From Bemisia tabaci (lineage: Eukaryota; Arthropoda; Insecta; Hemiptera; Aleyrodidae): DNA of 64,000 nucleotides. Positions 46,731 to 57,493 of this stretch are shown piece after piece (the first letter of the stretch is position 1; every line of letters begins with the position of its first letter). The DNA is taken from positions 8,823,480-8,887,479 of the forward strand of contig NC_092802.1 of NCBI RefSeq assembly GCF_918797505.1, in the 5' to 3' direction. The position numbers were made by a program, and so were the translations under genes. The notes under the pieces are model-generated. The model was not told where the DNA came from. It worked only from the letters and a program-made list of their open reading frames with translations, and ran no database searches.

Positions 46731-47179
46731 TTAAGGTGATTTGATGGACGCCATATTTTGTGTCAGAATGGCATGCGATATATCGCATCAATTGGCTCCA
46801 TTTTTTCAGCTACTCGTCATTTTTCTCCAATTTTGAGATCGCAATTCTGTCGTCAGGAGACTAAAGCACTCACTTACCGATTTTAACGAAGAAATTCAAC
46901 GTGATAAAGGCGTGGTTTTTTTAGAGAGAAAATATTGCTTTCGAATTCAGTTGCGATATCAGTATCGAATGCAACGTTTTCTCTCTATAAAAAACCACGC
47001 CTTTATTACGTTGAATTTCTTTGTTAAAATTGGTAAGTTATTGCTTTAGTCTCCTGACAACAGAATTGCGATCTCAAAATTGGAGAAAAATGACGAGTAG
47101 CTGAAAAAATGGAGCCAATTGATGCGATATATCGCATGCCGTTCTGACACAAAATATGGTGTCCATCGAATCACCTTAA
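46731..47179. mobile_element. Palindromic MITE, TTAA target, arms about 210 bp
   Basis: TTAA flanks 46735-47175, which starts GGTGATTTGATGGACGCCAT and ends with the inverse. The two arms match nearly base for base up to a centre near 46950 (GAATTCAGTTGCGATATC). TTAA duplication suggests piggyBac-related mobilisation; no transposase is encoded. Confidence 0.85.
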
Positions 47180-48930
47180 CCACTCCTCGCCGAAGAGCGA
47201 GGTCCAATGGTCTTAGAAGTACCGACACTTTAACAAAGCGTATCAAGGCGGTATTCTTATGGTCCAACAGCATCAAAAACCTTTCAAGTGTAGTCCTATT
47301 TTGTTCGACGCATTAATTGTTTCCTGTTACCGATTTTGTGTTATTTGCGTCACTTTTTCACAAGCAATGAGAGCAAAGCAGCTAGAAGTGAGATTAGTAA
47401 TCTTGTTATCAAATGTTCACAACAGTTGTAACAAGCTCCGAGGACATTCCGATTGTTTCCAAACAATGTTCCATAAACGTTGCCAAATTGTGCAAAATAA
47501 ACAATCTACTAAGGCCCCACTAGGCCACGCCCCTTAACATCAAAAACATCAGAACATAATGGTTGTTACAAGACGATCCGAGTTGTTTCGTCAAACAAAA
47601 TATGACTCACATGAAGTTACATTTGGTATCATCATCCTGGATAACTATTAGAGCATCCGCTGCTAGCACTCCCTTTTCTACTTGTGATTTTCTCAACATG
47701 TCTGATGCATTTACAATTTTCTCACATTAGGGGGGAGAGCCTGGCAAAGTGGAACACTTTTTTCCAATGCGATACAGAAAATTTGTTCTAACTATCTACA
47801 ACATTATATTTATTTATCATTGAAGTTTCATCGCTTTTTTATCGAAAGAAGGTGATAGAAGCCGAATAAAATTTCTTAAAGCGCCAAGAAAATTAGTTCC
47901 AAAAAAAGAGACAAAATTCCACTCCTTGAAATTATATCAACAATTAGAAGGGGAGGTATTCAGTTAAATTTCGATTTTTGAAATTGAAACTAGAGCAATT
48001 ACTGATTAAGTAGGATGCATGGATTTATTTATTTATTTGTCACTTCTACAAATGTACAAGCTCTCATGAGCATGAAACAAATCTGGCGAGGGTCGGCTAG
48101 TTACTTTCGTGATTTATTATTGCTTATGTTGTTATTTTTGCTTAAAAACAGTTTCTAGTTCAGTTCTAGTTTTCCCTCTTTAGTTTCGACTTCAAGCACC
48201 AAAGGACAAATAAGATTTTTCAAATGATCATATCCCACTTTACCCGCCCATTCCATTTTGTTGGTGGCCCCATAAGTTTTCATGGGCGCAAAAAAAATTT
48301 GCGAAGGACCGGTTTTCTATTGACGTCATTTTTTATTGGTTATGTTATCGCTTTTTGCATAGAAACAGTTTCTAACTGATGGATACCCTCTCTACTAGGA
48401 CGGACAGATTTTTTTAATAGGCCCAATTCCACGTTGCCCGCCTCTCCCCTACTTCACTGTAAATTTTACTCTTTTCACATGAATCTATATTTAATAATCC
48501 TTAAATTCTTAACCAAAGATGAATTTTTTATTTTTACATAAGAGCTAATGCATTTCAGGACTGAAACCATCTTCAGAGCATTACATTAAATTTAGTGGAC
48601 AGGATTTGTAAATATTTACTATTGTTACAATTTCAAGTTACATTCGAGAAAAACAGAGTTGATTATAAAAGACAAGAACAAAATAGTAAGTATAGTAACT
48701 GAACAGGACAGAAACAAAATCCATACATACCTAATTAGAATTGGAGAACATTTTTCTTTGGTGTATAATAAATTACTCGTATAGATTCCTGGGCAGTGAT
48801 AACAGCTCAAAACTAAGAATAGTTAAAGGAAAGGAAGATATTTACAACCGCATGGAAGTCAATCTTGCCCCCTCCTTCAATGTCACTGAATTAATTCGCC
48901 CTACTTCTCCTCTGTTGCAGGAACATTTTT
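47180..48930. other. Spacer between host and virus-like block, no gene seen
   Basis: AT-rich sequence without credible exons. A duplicated theme around CATCTGATGG/ACTTTACCCGCC words (48230-48450) hints at old repeats. The left boundary of the unusual block lies somewhere here or at 48936. Confidence 0.4.
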
Positions 48931-48935
48931 CCTTC

Positions 48936-49349
48936 TCACATCCGCGAAGCACTCAAGGAACTCGGAAATGCTTCTATCCGAAGAATCGCACCAGAAGAAC
49001 CAAGCAGCTGGAAAGGTGACACGTTTAACCTGAAGTGCCGCTTTGTGGATTTGATCCCCTGATGAATCTGCATAAGAAATCGAGGAAACCACACACTTGA
49101 CAAGATGGGAAAAACCGGTATCAATGCAAGTAATGCTGCTAGATTATACTGTAATACAAACTGTTTTTTTTTTTTTATCTCTAGACCTTTCGGAACAAGG
49201 TAGTAGCTCAAATGACTCTGTATACATTCTACTTCCAGAGTTAGAAGATTTTTTGCTTGTGACTCGTCAAAAAATCTAAATTTGATTAATGGAGCTGCGT
49301 CTGCTTCATGACTAAAAAACTTTCCGGATGCTCCTAACAATTTAATCAA
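48936..49349 (-). pseudogene. Partial second copy of the large virus-like protein
   Basis: A 137-codon open frame lacks a proper beginning or end. Its middle (FVLQYN, then PILSSVWFPRFLMQI, then KRHFRLNVS) aligns with the neighbouring frame at 51575-52228 (LIIQYI, PPLAYFWLPVFFEQM, KRQMRLSVS): same order and spacing, about 35-40% identical by eye. It is a diverged, truncated paralogue lying just downstream of the first copy's C-terminus. Function unknown. Confidence 0.6.
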
Positions 49350-49374
49350 TGAGCATCAGTGACTCGTCGAGTTG

Positions 49375-49868
49375 TTAATCACACTGTAAGTTTCTGATGG
49401 TGTTCTCTCCACGAAAGTTGGTGGGATCCCGTTGATAATTAATTTTGATAATTCCGTCGTTTAAGTAGTCGAAATTAGTCTCATGAATAGTAGAAGATAC
49501 CACCACTGTTATGTTATTGACATTGGTATCATGCAGCCCCCAGTCCCTCAAAGTAACATTTGGTTCATACGTCAGAAATCTTTTTAACTTTTCTCTCGCT
49601 TGGACGATCATCCGTGCTTAGGAGTTGCATGTTAAATTTATCAGCGATGGTGCTGTTGGGGCAGAATTTTTAACGTGAAAATGTGAGTCAATGTAATCTA
49701 CACTTCTCTTTTATCCACGAGAATCGAAATCGTAGTCTATTTCATTATTTAAATGTCGGAAGACACCAACATTTAAAGTCAGTTGTTCTCCGGACGATTC
49801 TTGACAAACTAAGTCAGTTTCATCTCCTGTGTAGATTGAAACATTATTCAAATTAATATAATCCTGAT
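49375..49868 (-). pseudogene. C-terminal part of the large virus-like protein, in-frame stops
   Basis: Immediately after the 566-codon frame ends, protein-like sequence continues in another frame (segments around TGDETDLVCQESSGEQLTL, then SHFHVKNSAPTAPSLINL, then VNNITVVVSSTIHETNFDY) down to the stop at 49375. This single frame is broken only by TAA at 49711 and 49618. N-x-S/T sites continue. It is probably the authentic C-terminus of the protein at 49869-51569, displaced by one frameshift. Confidence 0.55.
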
Positions 49869-51569
49869 CTACAGATATTTGTATTCATGCAGAGGCTTTT
49901 CAATGTAAATGGGGACAGTCTGATCTGATTCAAAGCGAAGTAGTTCTGCCTCGTCTATACTTTCACTGAACAAAGCACGGATATTGACCCCCTGAACATC
50001 GTACGTTTTATTATTTATTTGTATAATGCTACTGGAGTTAACATTTACATGCTGAAAAATTTTGGCTCCATCATTACGCTGAAAATGTAAAACACGCCAG
50101 GACCTTTCTTGGACCATAATTGGATTATTTTTAAACTTTGAGTTACTTTCCTGAAGCTGATATAGCCCTAAAAATGTGAGCTCTTGCTCTATTGTTAAAT
50201 TTCTTGAATGATTTATCACTTCAGTTCTCTTTTGTTTCGTATCAGTAAAAACAGTGTGCTCGCTCGAAACGCCTACGCTGGTACCAGACATGGAGTTGTG
50301 GACCGTCCATGTATCACTCTCCCTAGTATTACTGACAGTTAGGTTGAGAGCGCGGGCAAGGACACTAAAAAATTGTTCAAAAGTCACGTCGTATGATACG
50401 CTTCTTAATATTGGCTCTATATTTTCAACCTCAATGCTGTAAGTCGACATCTTTTGAACCCTCGTTACCTTCATGTTCAAATCCAAAATAATTGTCAAAG
50501 GTGTAATTGTCGTGTGAGGTGGGGGATCATTTCTGAAAACTATTGCGTTCATGTATCTTTTCATTATGCTGACGCTAAAATAATTGAATTTTGTAAAAAC
50601 TGTTATGACCGATGGATTATCCATGATCCGTAGATTTTCCCCCAAATTTATAGTCGTAAAACGCTTGTCTATAAACAGCCAACCTATAAGTGTGTTGTTC
50701 AAGTTTAAAATGAATGTGCTGGTATTATTCAATCTGATTTCATTGATTTTTGTACTTTTACTTCCATAATACATCAGCGATGTAGTGCCGTGAAGATAAA
50801 ACACATTTTCCGGCTCCACGCTCAGCACATCTATCTGAGTCAGAGGACATGAATCATTTAGTATAAATGGAAGGGAAAGGTCTACAATGTATCTACTTGT
50901 TGCAGGCGCATCATTGCATGCCAAAGTAAATATAGAGTGCTTCTTTTGTAAGAGCCTTGCGTAGGGTTTGTCCGAAATTATGGTTATGAAATCAAAGTTT
51001 TGTGGGGCTCTAGGGATATCAGGAAAACCATGCATCGCTGCCTCATAATCTGACTGAAAATTTCCTTGTGTAAAGAAATTCTGCAATCGAGAAAAAAAAC
51101 CTTTATCTGCGTGGGTTCTACCAAATTCCCCATTTTCCATGAACTTTAACCCTGCCTCATCAATATAAATGTTTAAATTTCCCTCAGAAGGATCAAAATG
51201 TGTAAATACCGTTCTAGTTGAGTTTAATAAAGTTTTTAGTATTGGGTCATCGCAGCGCCTTCTTTTAGTATGCAGACCTGTATATAAAGCCACATAATTC
51301 CCTGTCATTTTAACGGGACTGGCGTATACGCAATCATCATCTTCATCGCTAGGGTACTCTGAACTCGAAACCTTTTGATACCCGTCCAGAAACGTTGATG
51401 TTAAAGTAACATACTCACTCGGACAAATTGAACACCATGACGTTGTGACATTTTCCGCTGGGAAAACCGTGGTTTCAGGGCAAGTATATGAGTTTGAATC
51501 CCCATAAGATATCCGCACATTTGTTTCCGCTACTGTTGGTAAATTACTCTTGTAATGAATAAACGGCAC
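49869..51569 (-). pseudogene. Central part of large virus-like protein (566 codons)
   Basis: This is the longest uninterrupted frame in the window, starting with GTG, so the true start is upstream. It is Asn/Thr/Ser-rich with about ten N-x-S/T sequons, an early Cys cluster (YTCPET, SWCSICPSE) and an acidic patch, and no membrane helix. This suggests an extracellular or virion-surface region, though no family was recognised. The previous frame (51575-52228) ends 6 bases upstream in a different phase, and coding-like sequence continues after its stop in a third phase, so it reads as the middle of one decayed gene of some 1,200-1,300 codons. It could still be a genuine stand-alone ORF. Confidence 0.6.
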
Positions 51570-51574
51570 TTTTA

Positions 51575-52228
51575 TTATGACGAAATCATAATATCCTTTT
51601 GAAAAATGGGTCTGTAGATTTTCAATAAATTTAAATTCATTGCGAGTAATTGCCTTAATACGTCAGTTTGCGCTAGTTGATCTTTCCTGAAGCCGAGAGT
51701 AATGAGAAATGCCTCATAATTTGACACACTTAACCTCATTTGTCTCTTTACGTGTTGGATCTCCGTATACATCTGCTCAAAAAACACAGGTAACCAGAAA
51801 TATGCCAAGGGGGGAAAAAACTGCTCCGCTACAATTAGTGGCGGAGTAATATACTGTATTATTAACTGTTTTTTTAAATAGACATATTGATCCGTGCAAG
51901 ATGGTTCCTCGGCCAATTCTTTATGCAATTCAAGTATGGAAGTGAAGGTGAGGGTTTTGAAGACTGGACTGAACGATAACATTTTCAATTTGCCATTTAA
52001 GGGAGAATTCCTTGCTATAAATCTATTGAATAACTCATCCGAGATAAGCATCGTTGACAAATTTATTAATGGGTCGGGGTTACCATTTACAGCTTCTACT
52101 ACGTCGGGCAGAATAAAATAATATTGACCTGCAAATCCCCCTACTCTGGAAAATGACATTATTTTATTTTTATCTTTCGCAAAACTTGACAACACCTCCA
52201 TTGATACACGAAGAAGTATCTTCCACAC
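51575..52228 (-). pseudogene. N-proximal part of large virus-like protein (217 codons)
   Basis: The frame opens with GTG inside the preceding 149-codon frame and stops just before the 566-codon frame. It is hydrophobic and Phe/Leu-rich, with PPLAYFWLPVFF and RQMRLSVS matching the second copy at 48936-49349. FILPDVVEAV resembles FILPDAVESC encoded on the plus strand at about 58750. No catalytic motif was recognised. Confidence 0.55.
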
Positions 52229-52619
52229 TTAATTTCTCTGTGCGTAAAAGAAACCTATTTAAATCGTCAAAATATTGGTTTGAAATGCTGTTCCAATTTT
52301 TACTGGAAGCTTTGTCAACTAGAGGCTGGAACTTTTTGTATACTTTTAAAAAATTGGATATTTGCTGTTCATTTAGGGACATCAGAACTGATTGAAGACG
52401 GTCTAGACGAATTGTCAGATTAGGGAGGTTGAAAAGATTTTTTCCTAAATGTTTAGTTTTGGGTGGCCTTCCATCAATCTCAAACAAAAATTTTACGACT
52501 TCTCTCGGTATCCCTTCAATTTGTTTAATTTTCGCATTTTGCGAATGCGGATTAACGTTTTCCCGGTTCGAGTTCAGTAGTATGATAATAGGGATATACC
52601 CACACTTGACCTTTGACAT
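52170..52619 (-). pseudogene. Chimeric 5' frame of large virus-like protein (149 codons)
   Basis: The frame begins ATGTCAAAGGTCAAG and reads MSKVKCGYIPIIILLNS, then switches at CTCGAACCGGGAAAAC into sequence (NRENVNPHSQNAKIKQIEG onward) nearly identical to 57740-57950. In that other copy the homologous region lies deep inside a longer frame. The first 15 or so codons match the start region at 56942-56956 instead. The start is therefore a recombination product. The end runs out of frame at 52170, where the 217-codon frame takes over. Confidence 0.6.
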
Positions 52620-52639
52620 TTAAGGCGACAGCAGAAGGG

Positions 52640-52965
52640 AATCGGAGTGACATCACTAGCGACTGGTTGCGGGTTGCCTACCTATCGTTACCAGTGTTGT
52701 AAAATTGTGCAGAAAAATGTTGATTATTTTAGGATGATTTTGCAACCATGGTGTGACGTCACTAGCGACTGTTGCTGGTTGCCTACCTATCGTTGCCAGT
52801 GTTGTAAAATTGTGCAGAAAAATGTTGATTTTACAACCATGGTGTGACGTCACTAGCGACTGTTGCGGGTTGCCTACCCATCACCCGCGTTGTCAGACTG
52901 ATCAGGAAAATCTGGATTATTTTAGGATGCCTGATTTTACAACCATGGTGTGAGGACACTAGCGA
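52640..52965. repeat. hr-like repeat cluster A (four units, CRE-type sites)
   Basis: Units start at 52647, 52753, 52844 and 52950 (spacing 106, 91, 106). Core words are GTGACGTCACTAGCGACTG, GGTTGCCTACCTATCGTT and AAAATTGTGCAGAAAAATG. TGACGTCA is a perfect CRE-type palindrome in two units and degraded in the others. The cluster lies directly upstream of the minus-strand start at 52619, so a promoter/enhancer role is plausible but unproven. Confidence 0.8.
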
Positions 52966-53817
52966 CTGGTTATCTGTTACGGGTGATGGATAATCGTTAT
53001 CAGTCTAGTAAAATCGGGACAGAAAAATCGGGGTTAATTTACTGGGTGATGTAGCATCAATGATGTAAAATTGAGCGGGAAAATTTCGAGAGTGTTTTAC
53101 TGTATAAAATGATAGCCGTCTTTACGTGCTGTGACGTCACACCAAACAACATTGAAAAAATTAAGCGGGGGCCGGGTTGAATTTTCAAAAATGAAGACCA
53201 GCAAACGATTTCCTCAGACTTTTGACAAGAGTCGAGTAATTTAATCACCCCGTACAACGGTGAAAATTTCCGAAATTAAAGATCGAAGAATTCGAGTGTA
53301 ATCTTTGTATGTATGATTACCTTTTCAAAATTATCCCGTGCAATTTTTCTGTCAACAGTCATCTAAATGTTCAATTTCGGAAATTTCCCCGTGTATAATC
53401 TCTCCTATGAGTATCATCAGACATTAGTTTGAAATTTTCTCATCTTAAACACCAACCGAAGGAAGGCGTGGAGAAAACTCTAACCTTTAAGGTTTCATAT
53501 TAATTTTTTGTAAAATTCATGAAAAAATATTACTTCTCCACTCGGATATTTCTTCATCTATTTCTTACATGGAACAGGTGTGAGGGTTCCACAGCAGAGG
53601 GAACCTATCTCCTGTTTAGACTAAATCCTAGGATTACCATGTGTTAATCCTAGAATTTAACTCAACATTATCAGAGATATAGAGCCCTGTGTCTGCTCAT
53701 TGTAAATGATAAATCACTCATTAGTTTAGTATCCCACCCACCCACCCACCCATTCTCAAAGTGAGAAAAAGGAAGAAAGAAAAAAACTCGGGTATTTACT
53801 CACTGACTCCTCCCTTT

Positions 53818-53849
<32 letters not shown>

Positions 53850-53890
53850 AGGTATAATATATAACATAGAAAATATAACCGACCGAGAGA
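52966..53890. other. Low-information spacer with simple repeats
   Basis: AT-rich sequence with a CCCA run (53730-53750) and poly-T (53820-53844). A 66-codon minus frame at 53057 has no supporting feature. Nothing else was recognised. Confidence 0.5.
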
Positions 53891-53916
53891 GAGAGAGTCC
53901 TATCCCTGGTATTGAA

Positions 53917-54120
53917 TCATGCTCCCATCAATACCAGGGAAAGACTCGTCTCCCCCACTGTGGCCCAATATTTAATAGAGAACACGCTCCCCTCCTCGGT
54001 GAGGAGATACCCTCCTGGTACATTTTCCTTCGTTACCGCTACGGACCTCATCGATATCCAGGAGGATATCTCATCCTCAAGTCGGAGGAGCGTTTCCTCC
54101 TCCATACTCCCCGGCCCCAT
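53917..54120 (-). CDS. Orphan small ORF at the seed of the 182-bp array
   Basis: From ATG at about 54104 the minus strand reads MEEETLLRLEDEISSW and continues for about 62 codons through VPGGYLLTEEGSVFS to TGA at 53917. The first part (MEEETLLRL) is repeated in every unit of the adjacent array, whereas the rest is unique. The array may have grown from the 5' end of this gene. An open frame continues upstream as well. The product was not recognised and may be non-functional. Confidence 0.35.
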   Translation of the reverse strand: MGPGSMEEETLLRLEDEISSWISMRSVAVTKENVPGGYLLTEEGSVFSIKYWATVGETSLSLVLMGA

Positions 54121-56227
54121 TATATTAATCATGAGAGGCTTGGGTGCCGGGGTCCTTGCCCAAACGTAAAAATGGGACTGGATGATGGGGCAAATATGTT
54201 GGAGATACATTGTTGTTGTTGTTGAAAATTGAATAGTGGGGAAGGCGTCTGGGGGAGGTCAAGTCGGAGGAGCGTTTCCTCCTCCATACTCCCGGCCCCA
54301 TTATATTAATCATGAGAGGCTTGGGTGTCGGGGTCCTTGCCCAAACGTAAAAATGGGACTGGATGATGGGGCAAATATGTTGGAGATACATTGTTGTTGT
54401 TGTTGAAAATTGAATAGTGGGGAAGGCGTCTGGGGGAGGTCAAGTCGGAGGAGCGTTTCCTCCTCCATACTCCCCGGCCCCATTATATTAATCATGAGAG
54501 GCTTGGGTGTCGGGGTCCTTGCCCAAACGTAAAAATGGGACTGGATGATGGGGCAAATATGTTGGAGATACATTGTTGTTGTTGTTGAAAATTGAATAGT
54601 GGGGAAGGCGTCTGGGGGAGGTCAAGTCGGAGGAGCGTTTCCTCCTCCATACTCCCCGGCCCCATTATATTAATCATGAGAGGCTTGGGTGTCGGGGGTC
54701 CTTGCCCAAACGTAAAAATGGGACTGGATGATGGGGCAAATATGTTGGAGATACATTGTTGTTGTTGTTGAAAATTGAATAGTGGGGAAGGCGTCTGGGG
54801 GAGGTCAAGTCGGAGGAGCGTTTCCTCCTCCATACTCCCCGGCCCCATTATATTAATCATGAGAGGCTTGGGTGTCGGGGTCCTTGCCCAAACGTAAAAA
54901 TGGGACTGGATGATGGGGCAAATATGTTGGAGATACATTGTTGTTGTTGTTGAAAATTGAATAGTGGGGAAGGCGTCTGGGGGAGGTCAAGTCGGAGGAG
55001 CGTTTCCTCCTCCATACTCCCCGGCCCCATTATATTAATCATGAGAGGCTTGGGTGTCGGGGGTCCTTGCCCAAACGTAAAAATGGGACTGGATGATGGG
55101 GCAAATATGTTGGAGATACATTGTTGTTGTTGTTGAAAATTGAATAGTGGGGAAGGCGTCTGGGGGAGGTCAAGTCGGAGGAGCGTTTCCTCCTCCATAC
55201 TCCCCGGCCCCATTATATTAATCATGAGAGGCTTGGGTGTCGGGGTCCTTGCCCAAACGTAAAAATGGGACTGGATGATGGGGCAAATATGTTGGAGATA
55301 CATTGTTGTTGTTGTTGAAAATTGAATAGTGGGGAAGGCGTCTGGGGGAGGTCAAGTCGGAGGAGCGTTTCCTCCTCCATACTCCCCGGCCCCATTATAT
55401 TAATCATGAGAGGCTTGGGTGTCGGGGTCCTTGCCCAAACGTAAAAATGGGACTGGATGATGGGGCAAATATGTTGGAGATACATTGTTGTTGTTGTTGA
55501 AAATTGAATAGTGGGGAAGGCGTCTGGGGGAGGTCAAGTCGGAGGAGCGTTTCCTCCTCCATACTCCCCGGCCCCATTATATTAATCATGAGAGGCTTGG
55601 GTGCCGGGGTCCTTGCCCAAACGTAAAAATGGGACTGGATGATGGGGCAAATATGTTGGAGATACATTGTTGTTGTTGTTGAAAATTGAATAGTGGGGAA
55701 GGCGTCTGGGGGAGGTCAAGTCGGAGGAGCGTTTCCTCCTCCATACTCCCCGGCCCCATTATATTAATCATGAGAGGCTTGGGTGTCGGGGGTCCTTGCC
55801 CAAACGTAAAAATGGGACTGGATGATGGGGCAAATATGTTGGAGATACATTGTTGTTGTTGTTGAAAATTGAATAGTGGGGAAGGCGTCTGGGGGAGGTC
55901 AAGTCGGAGGAGCGTTTCCTCCTCCATACTCCCCGGCCCCATTATATTAATCATGAGAGGCTTGGGTGTCGGGGTCCTTGCCCAAACGTAAAAATGGGAC
56001 TGGATGATGGGGCAAATATGTTGGAGATACATTGTTGTTGTTGTTGAAAATTGAATAGTGGGGAAGGCGTCTGGGGGAGGTCAAGTCGGAGGAGCGTTTC
56101 CTCCTCCATACTCCCCGGCCCCATTATATTAATCATGAGAGGCTTGGGTGCCGGGGTCCTTGCCCAAACGTAAAAATGGGACTGGATGATGGGGCAAATA
56201 TGTTGGAGATACATTGTTGTTGTTGTG
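54079..56227. repeat. 182-bp tandem array, 12 copies
   Basis: Near-identical units carry GGAGGAGCGTTTCCTCCTCC (a hairpin), ATTATATTAATCATGAG, GTAAAAATGGGACTGGATG and a GTT microsatellite. Most units are 182 bp, but several carry one extra G (GTCGGGGGTCC) making 183 bp, a whole number of codons, so the minus frame reads through two units only at those places. The recurring 87- and 148-codon frames follow from the period. High identity implies recent amplification. Confidence 0.95.
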
Positions 56228-56243
56228 TGATTAAAAATTGTGG

Positions 56244-56942
56244 CTATAAGAAATCAGGTGATCTGTTGGGAAAAGGTCTCACCGGAACTACCAGTAGGTA
56301 TACCATCGGCGTTGAAAACTCCTTGACACAGCGTGTCTTATCCCAAACTATTTGGGCTTTCGTAGTCTCATTAAATGTGTGAGCCTTGAATTGAAAGAAA
56401 TCTTTCAAGGTTTTATCCCACTTAAACATATCATGGACTCTAATTGTCTCCTTTTCAACAAGAACGCCGCATAGGTGATGACCAGTCACCCATGACATCA
56501 TTCCTTCCGTGTCTGAGAAGGTGCCTATCGTCAGCCAGGCGAGCATGAACCACACAACGATTAATCGCGCGTTGGCCCATCTTCTCGTCTGCTTTCGCGC
56601 ATCTTCAATCCGTTTTTCAGCGTTGGCTAGTTTCAGATCATACTTGATTTTCAAGCGGTCGCTATTTCCTTTTACAGTCTTCGCATTAACTACAATGTCA
56701 TTACTCGATGAAGCTAGCGCTCTGACTGTCGTCGGATGCTTGTCGTTGTTGGGGTTTTGGAGTCCGTGGTAGCTAGGAGGTTGGAGAAGGGGAATATCCT
56801 GAGTCATGTTTGGGGCGCAGGGTTTGAATTGCGACATCGTTTCACATACCTTACGTAGCTCAACAGAGTGCGACAAGTCGCTTCTGGTGAGCTGGTCAAG
56901 CCTAGAGAGACTTAAATAACCTATATAGGGATATAGCATCAC
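56244..56942 (-). CDS. Virus-like membrane protein with PPSY motif (copy 1, 3' end altered)
   Basis: A 232-codon frame; a start at M36 (MSQFKPCAP) is as likely as M1. Visible features are PPSY at 55-58 (a late-domain or WW-ligand type motif), a charged helical stretch (about 94-120), a membrane segment LIVVWFMLAWLTIGTF (about 127-142), then a region with a FNET sequon and KTRCV. The FNET...KTRCV part is shared with 63636-64000, where the chain continues into a second membrane helix. Here it diverges right after KTRCV and stops about 16 bp from the 182-bp array, so its C-terminus was probably replaced when the array arose. Function unknown; a virion envelope role is inference. Confidence 0.55.
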   Translation of the reverse strand: MMLYPYIGYLSLSRLDQLTRSDLSHSVELRKVCETMSQFKPCAPNMTQDIPLLQPPSYHGLQNPNNDKHPTTVRALASSSNDIVVNAKTVKGNSDRLKIKYDLKLANAEKRIEDARKQTRRWANARLIVVWFMLAWLTIGTFSDTEGMMSWVTGHHLCGVLVEKETIRVHDMFKWDKTLKDFFQFKAHTFNETTKAQIVWDKTRCVKEFSTPMVYLLVVPVRPFPNRSPDFL

Positions 56943-56979
56943 TTGACCTTTGACATTTAAGGTGTCACCAGACAGGGGG

Positions 56980-57260
56980 AATGGGTGTGACGTCAGTAGC
57001 GACTGGTTGCGGGTTGCCTACCTATCGTTACCAGTGTTGTAAAATTGTGCAGAAAAATGGTGATTATTTTAGGATGATTTTGCAACCATGGTGTGACGAC
57101 ACTAGCGACTGTTGCGGGTTGCCTACCTATCGTTACCAGTGTTGTAAAATTGTATAGAAAAATGTTGATTATTTTAGGATGATTTTGCAACCAAGGTGTG
57201 ACGTCACTAGCGACTGTTGCGGGTTGCCTACCTATCACCCGCGTTGTTAGTCTGAGCAGG
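56980..57260. repeat. hr-like repeat cluster B (three units)
   Basis: Units start at 56987, 57093 and 57198 (spacing 106, 105) and match cluster A. GTGACGTCAGTAGCGACTGG and GTGACGTCACTAGCGACTG hold CRE-type cores. It lies just upstream of the minus-strand start region at 56942-56956, which shares CCTTAAATGTCAAAGGTCAA with the start at 52619. Confidence 0.8.
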
Positions 57261-57493
57261 AAGTTCGAACTTCGAACAATCTTCGAACTTCGGACTCGTG
57301 GTCGCGAACGACGTATTCGGACTTCCAGAAACGATGGTTCATCTTGGGACAATTTCATCATAATGGTGGAAGATGGTTCCCTATGCTTCCTCCTGTTCCT
57401 CCGGGACCACCTCCTCACTTCCATCCGGGATGTAACAGATTTTACTTTCCATTGTATACCTCCGAACCAAACACAGGCTGATTCGCATCACTC

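Noticed and set aside
54125..56214. Recurring 87- and 148-codon minus-strand frames
   Set aside because: They are produced by the 182/183-bp tandem period, not by independent genes.
54079..56227. CRISPR array
   Set aside because: Whole units repeat without unique spacers, the period is too long, and the context is eukaryotic.
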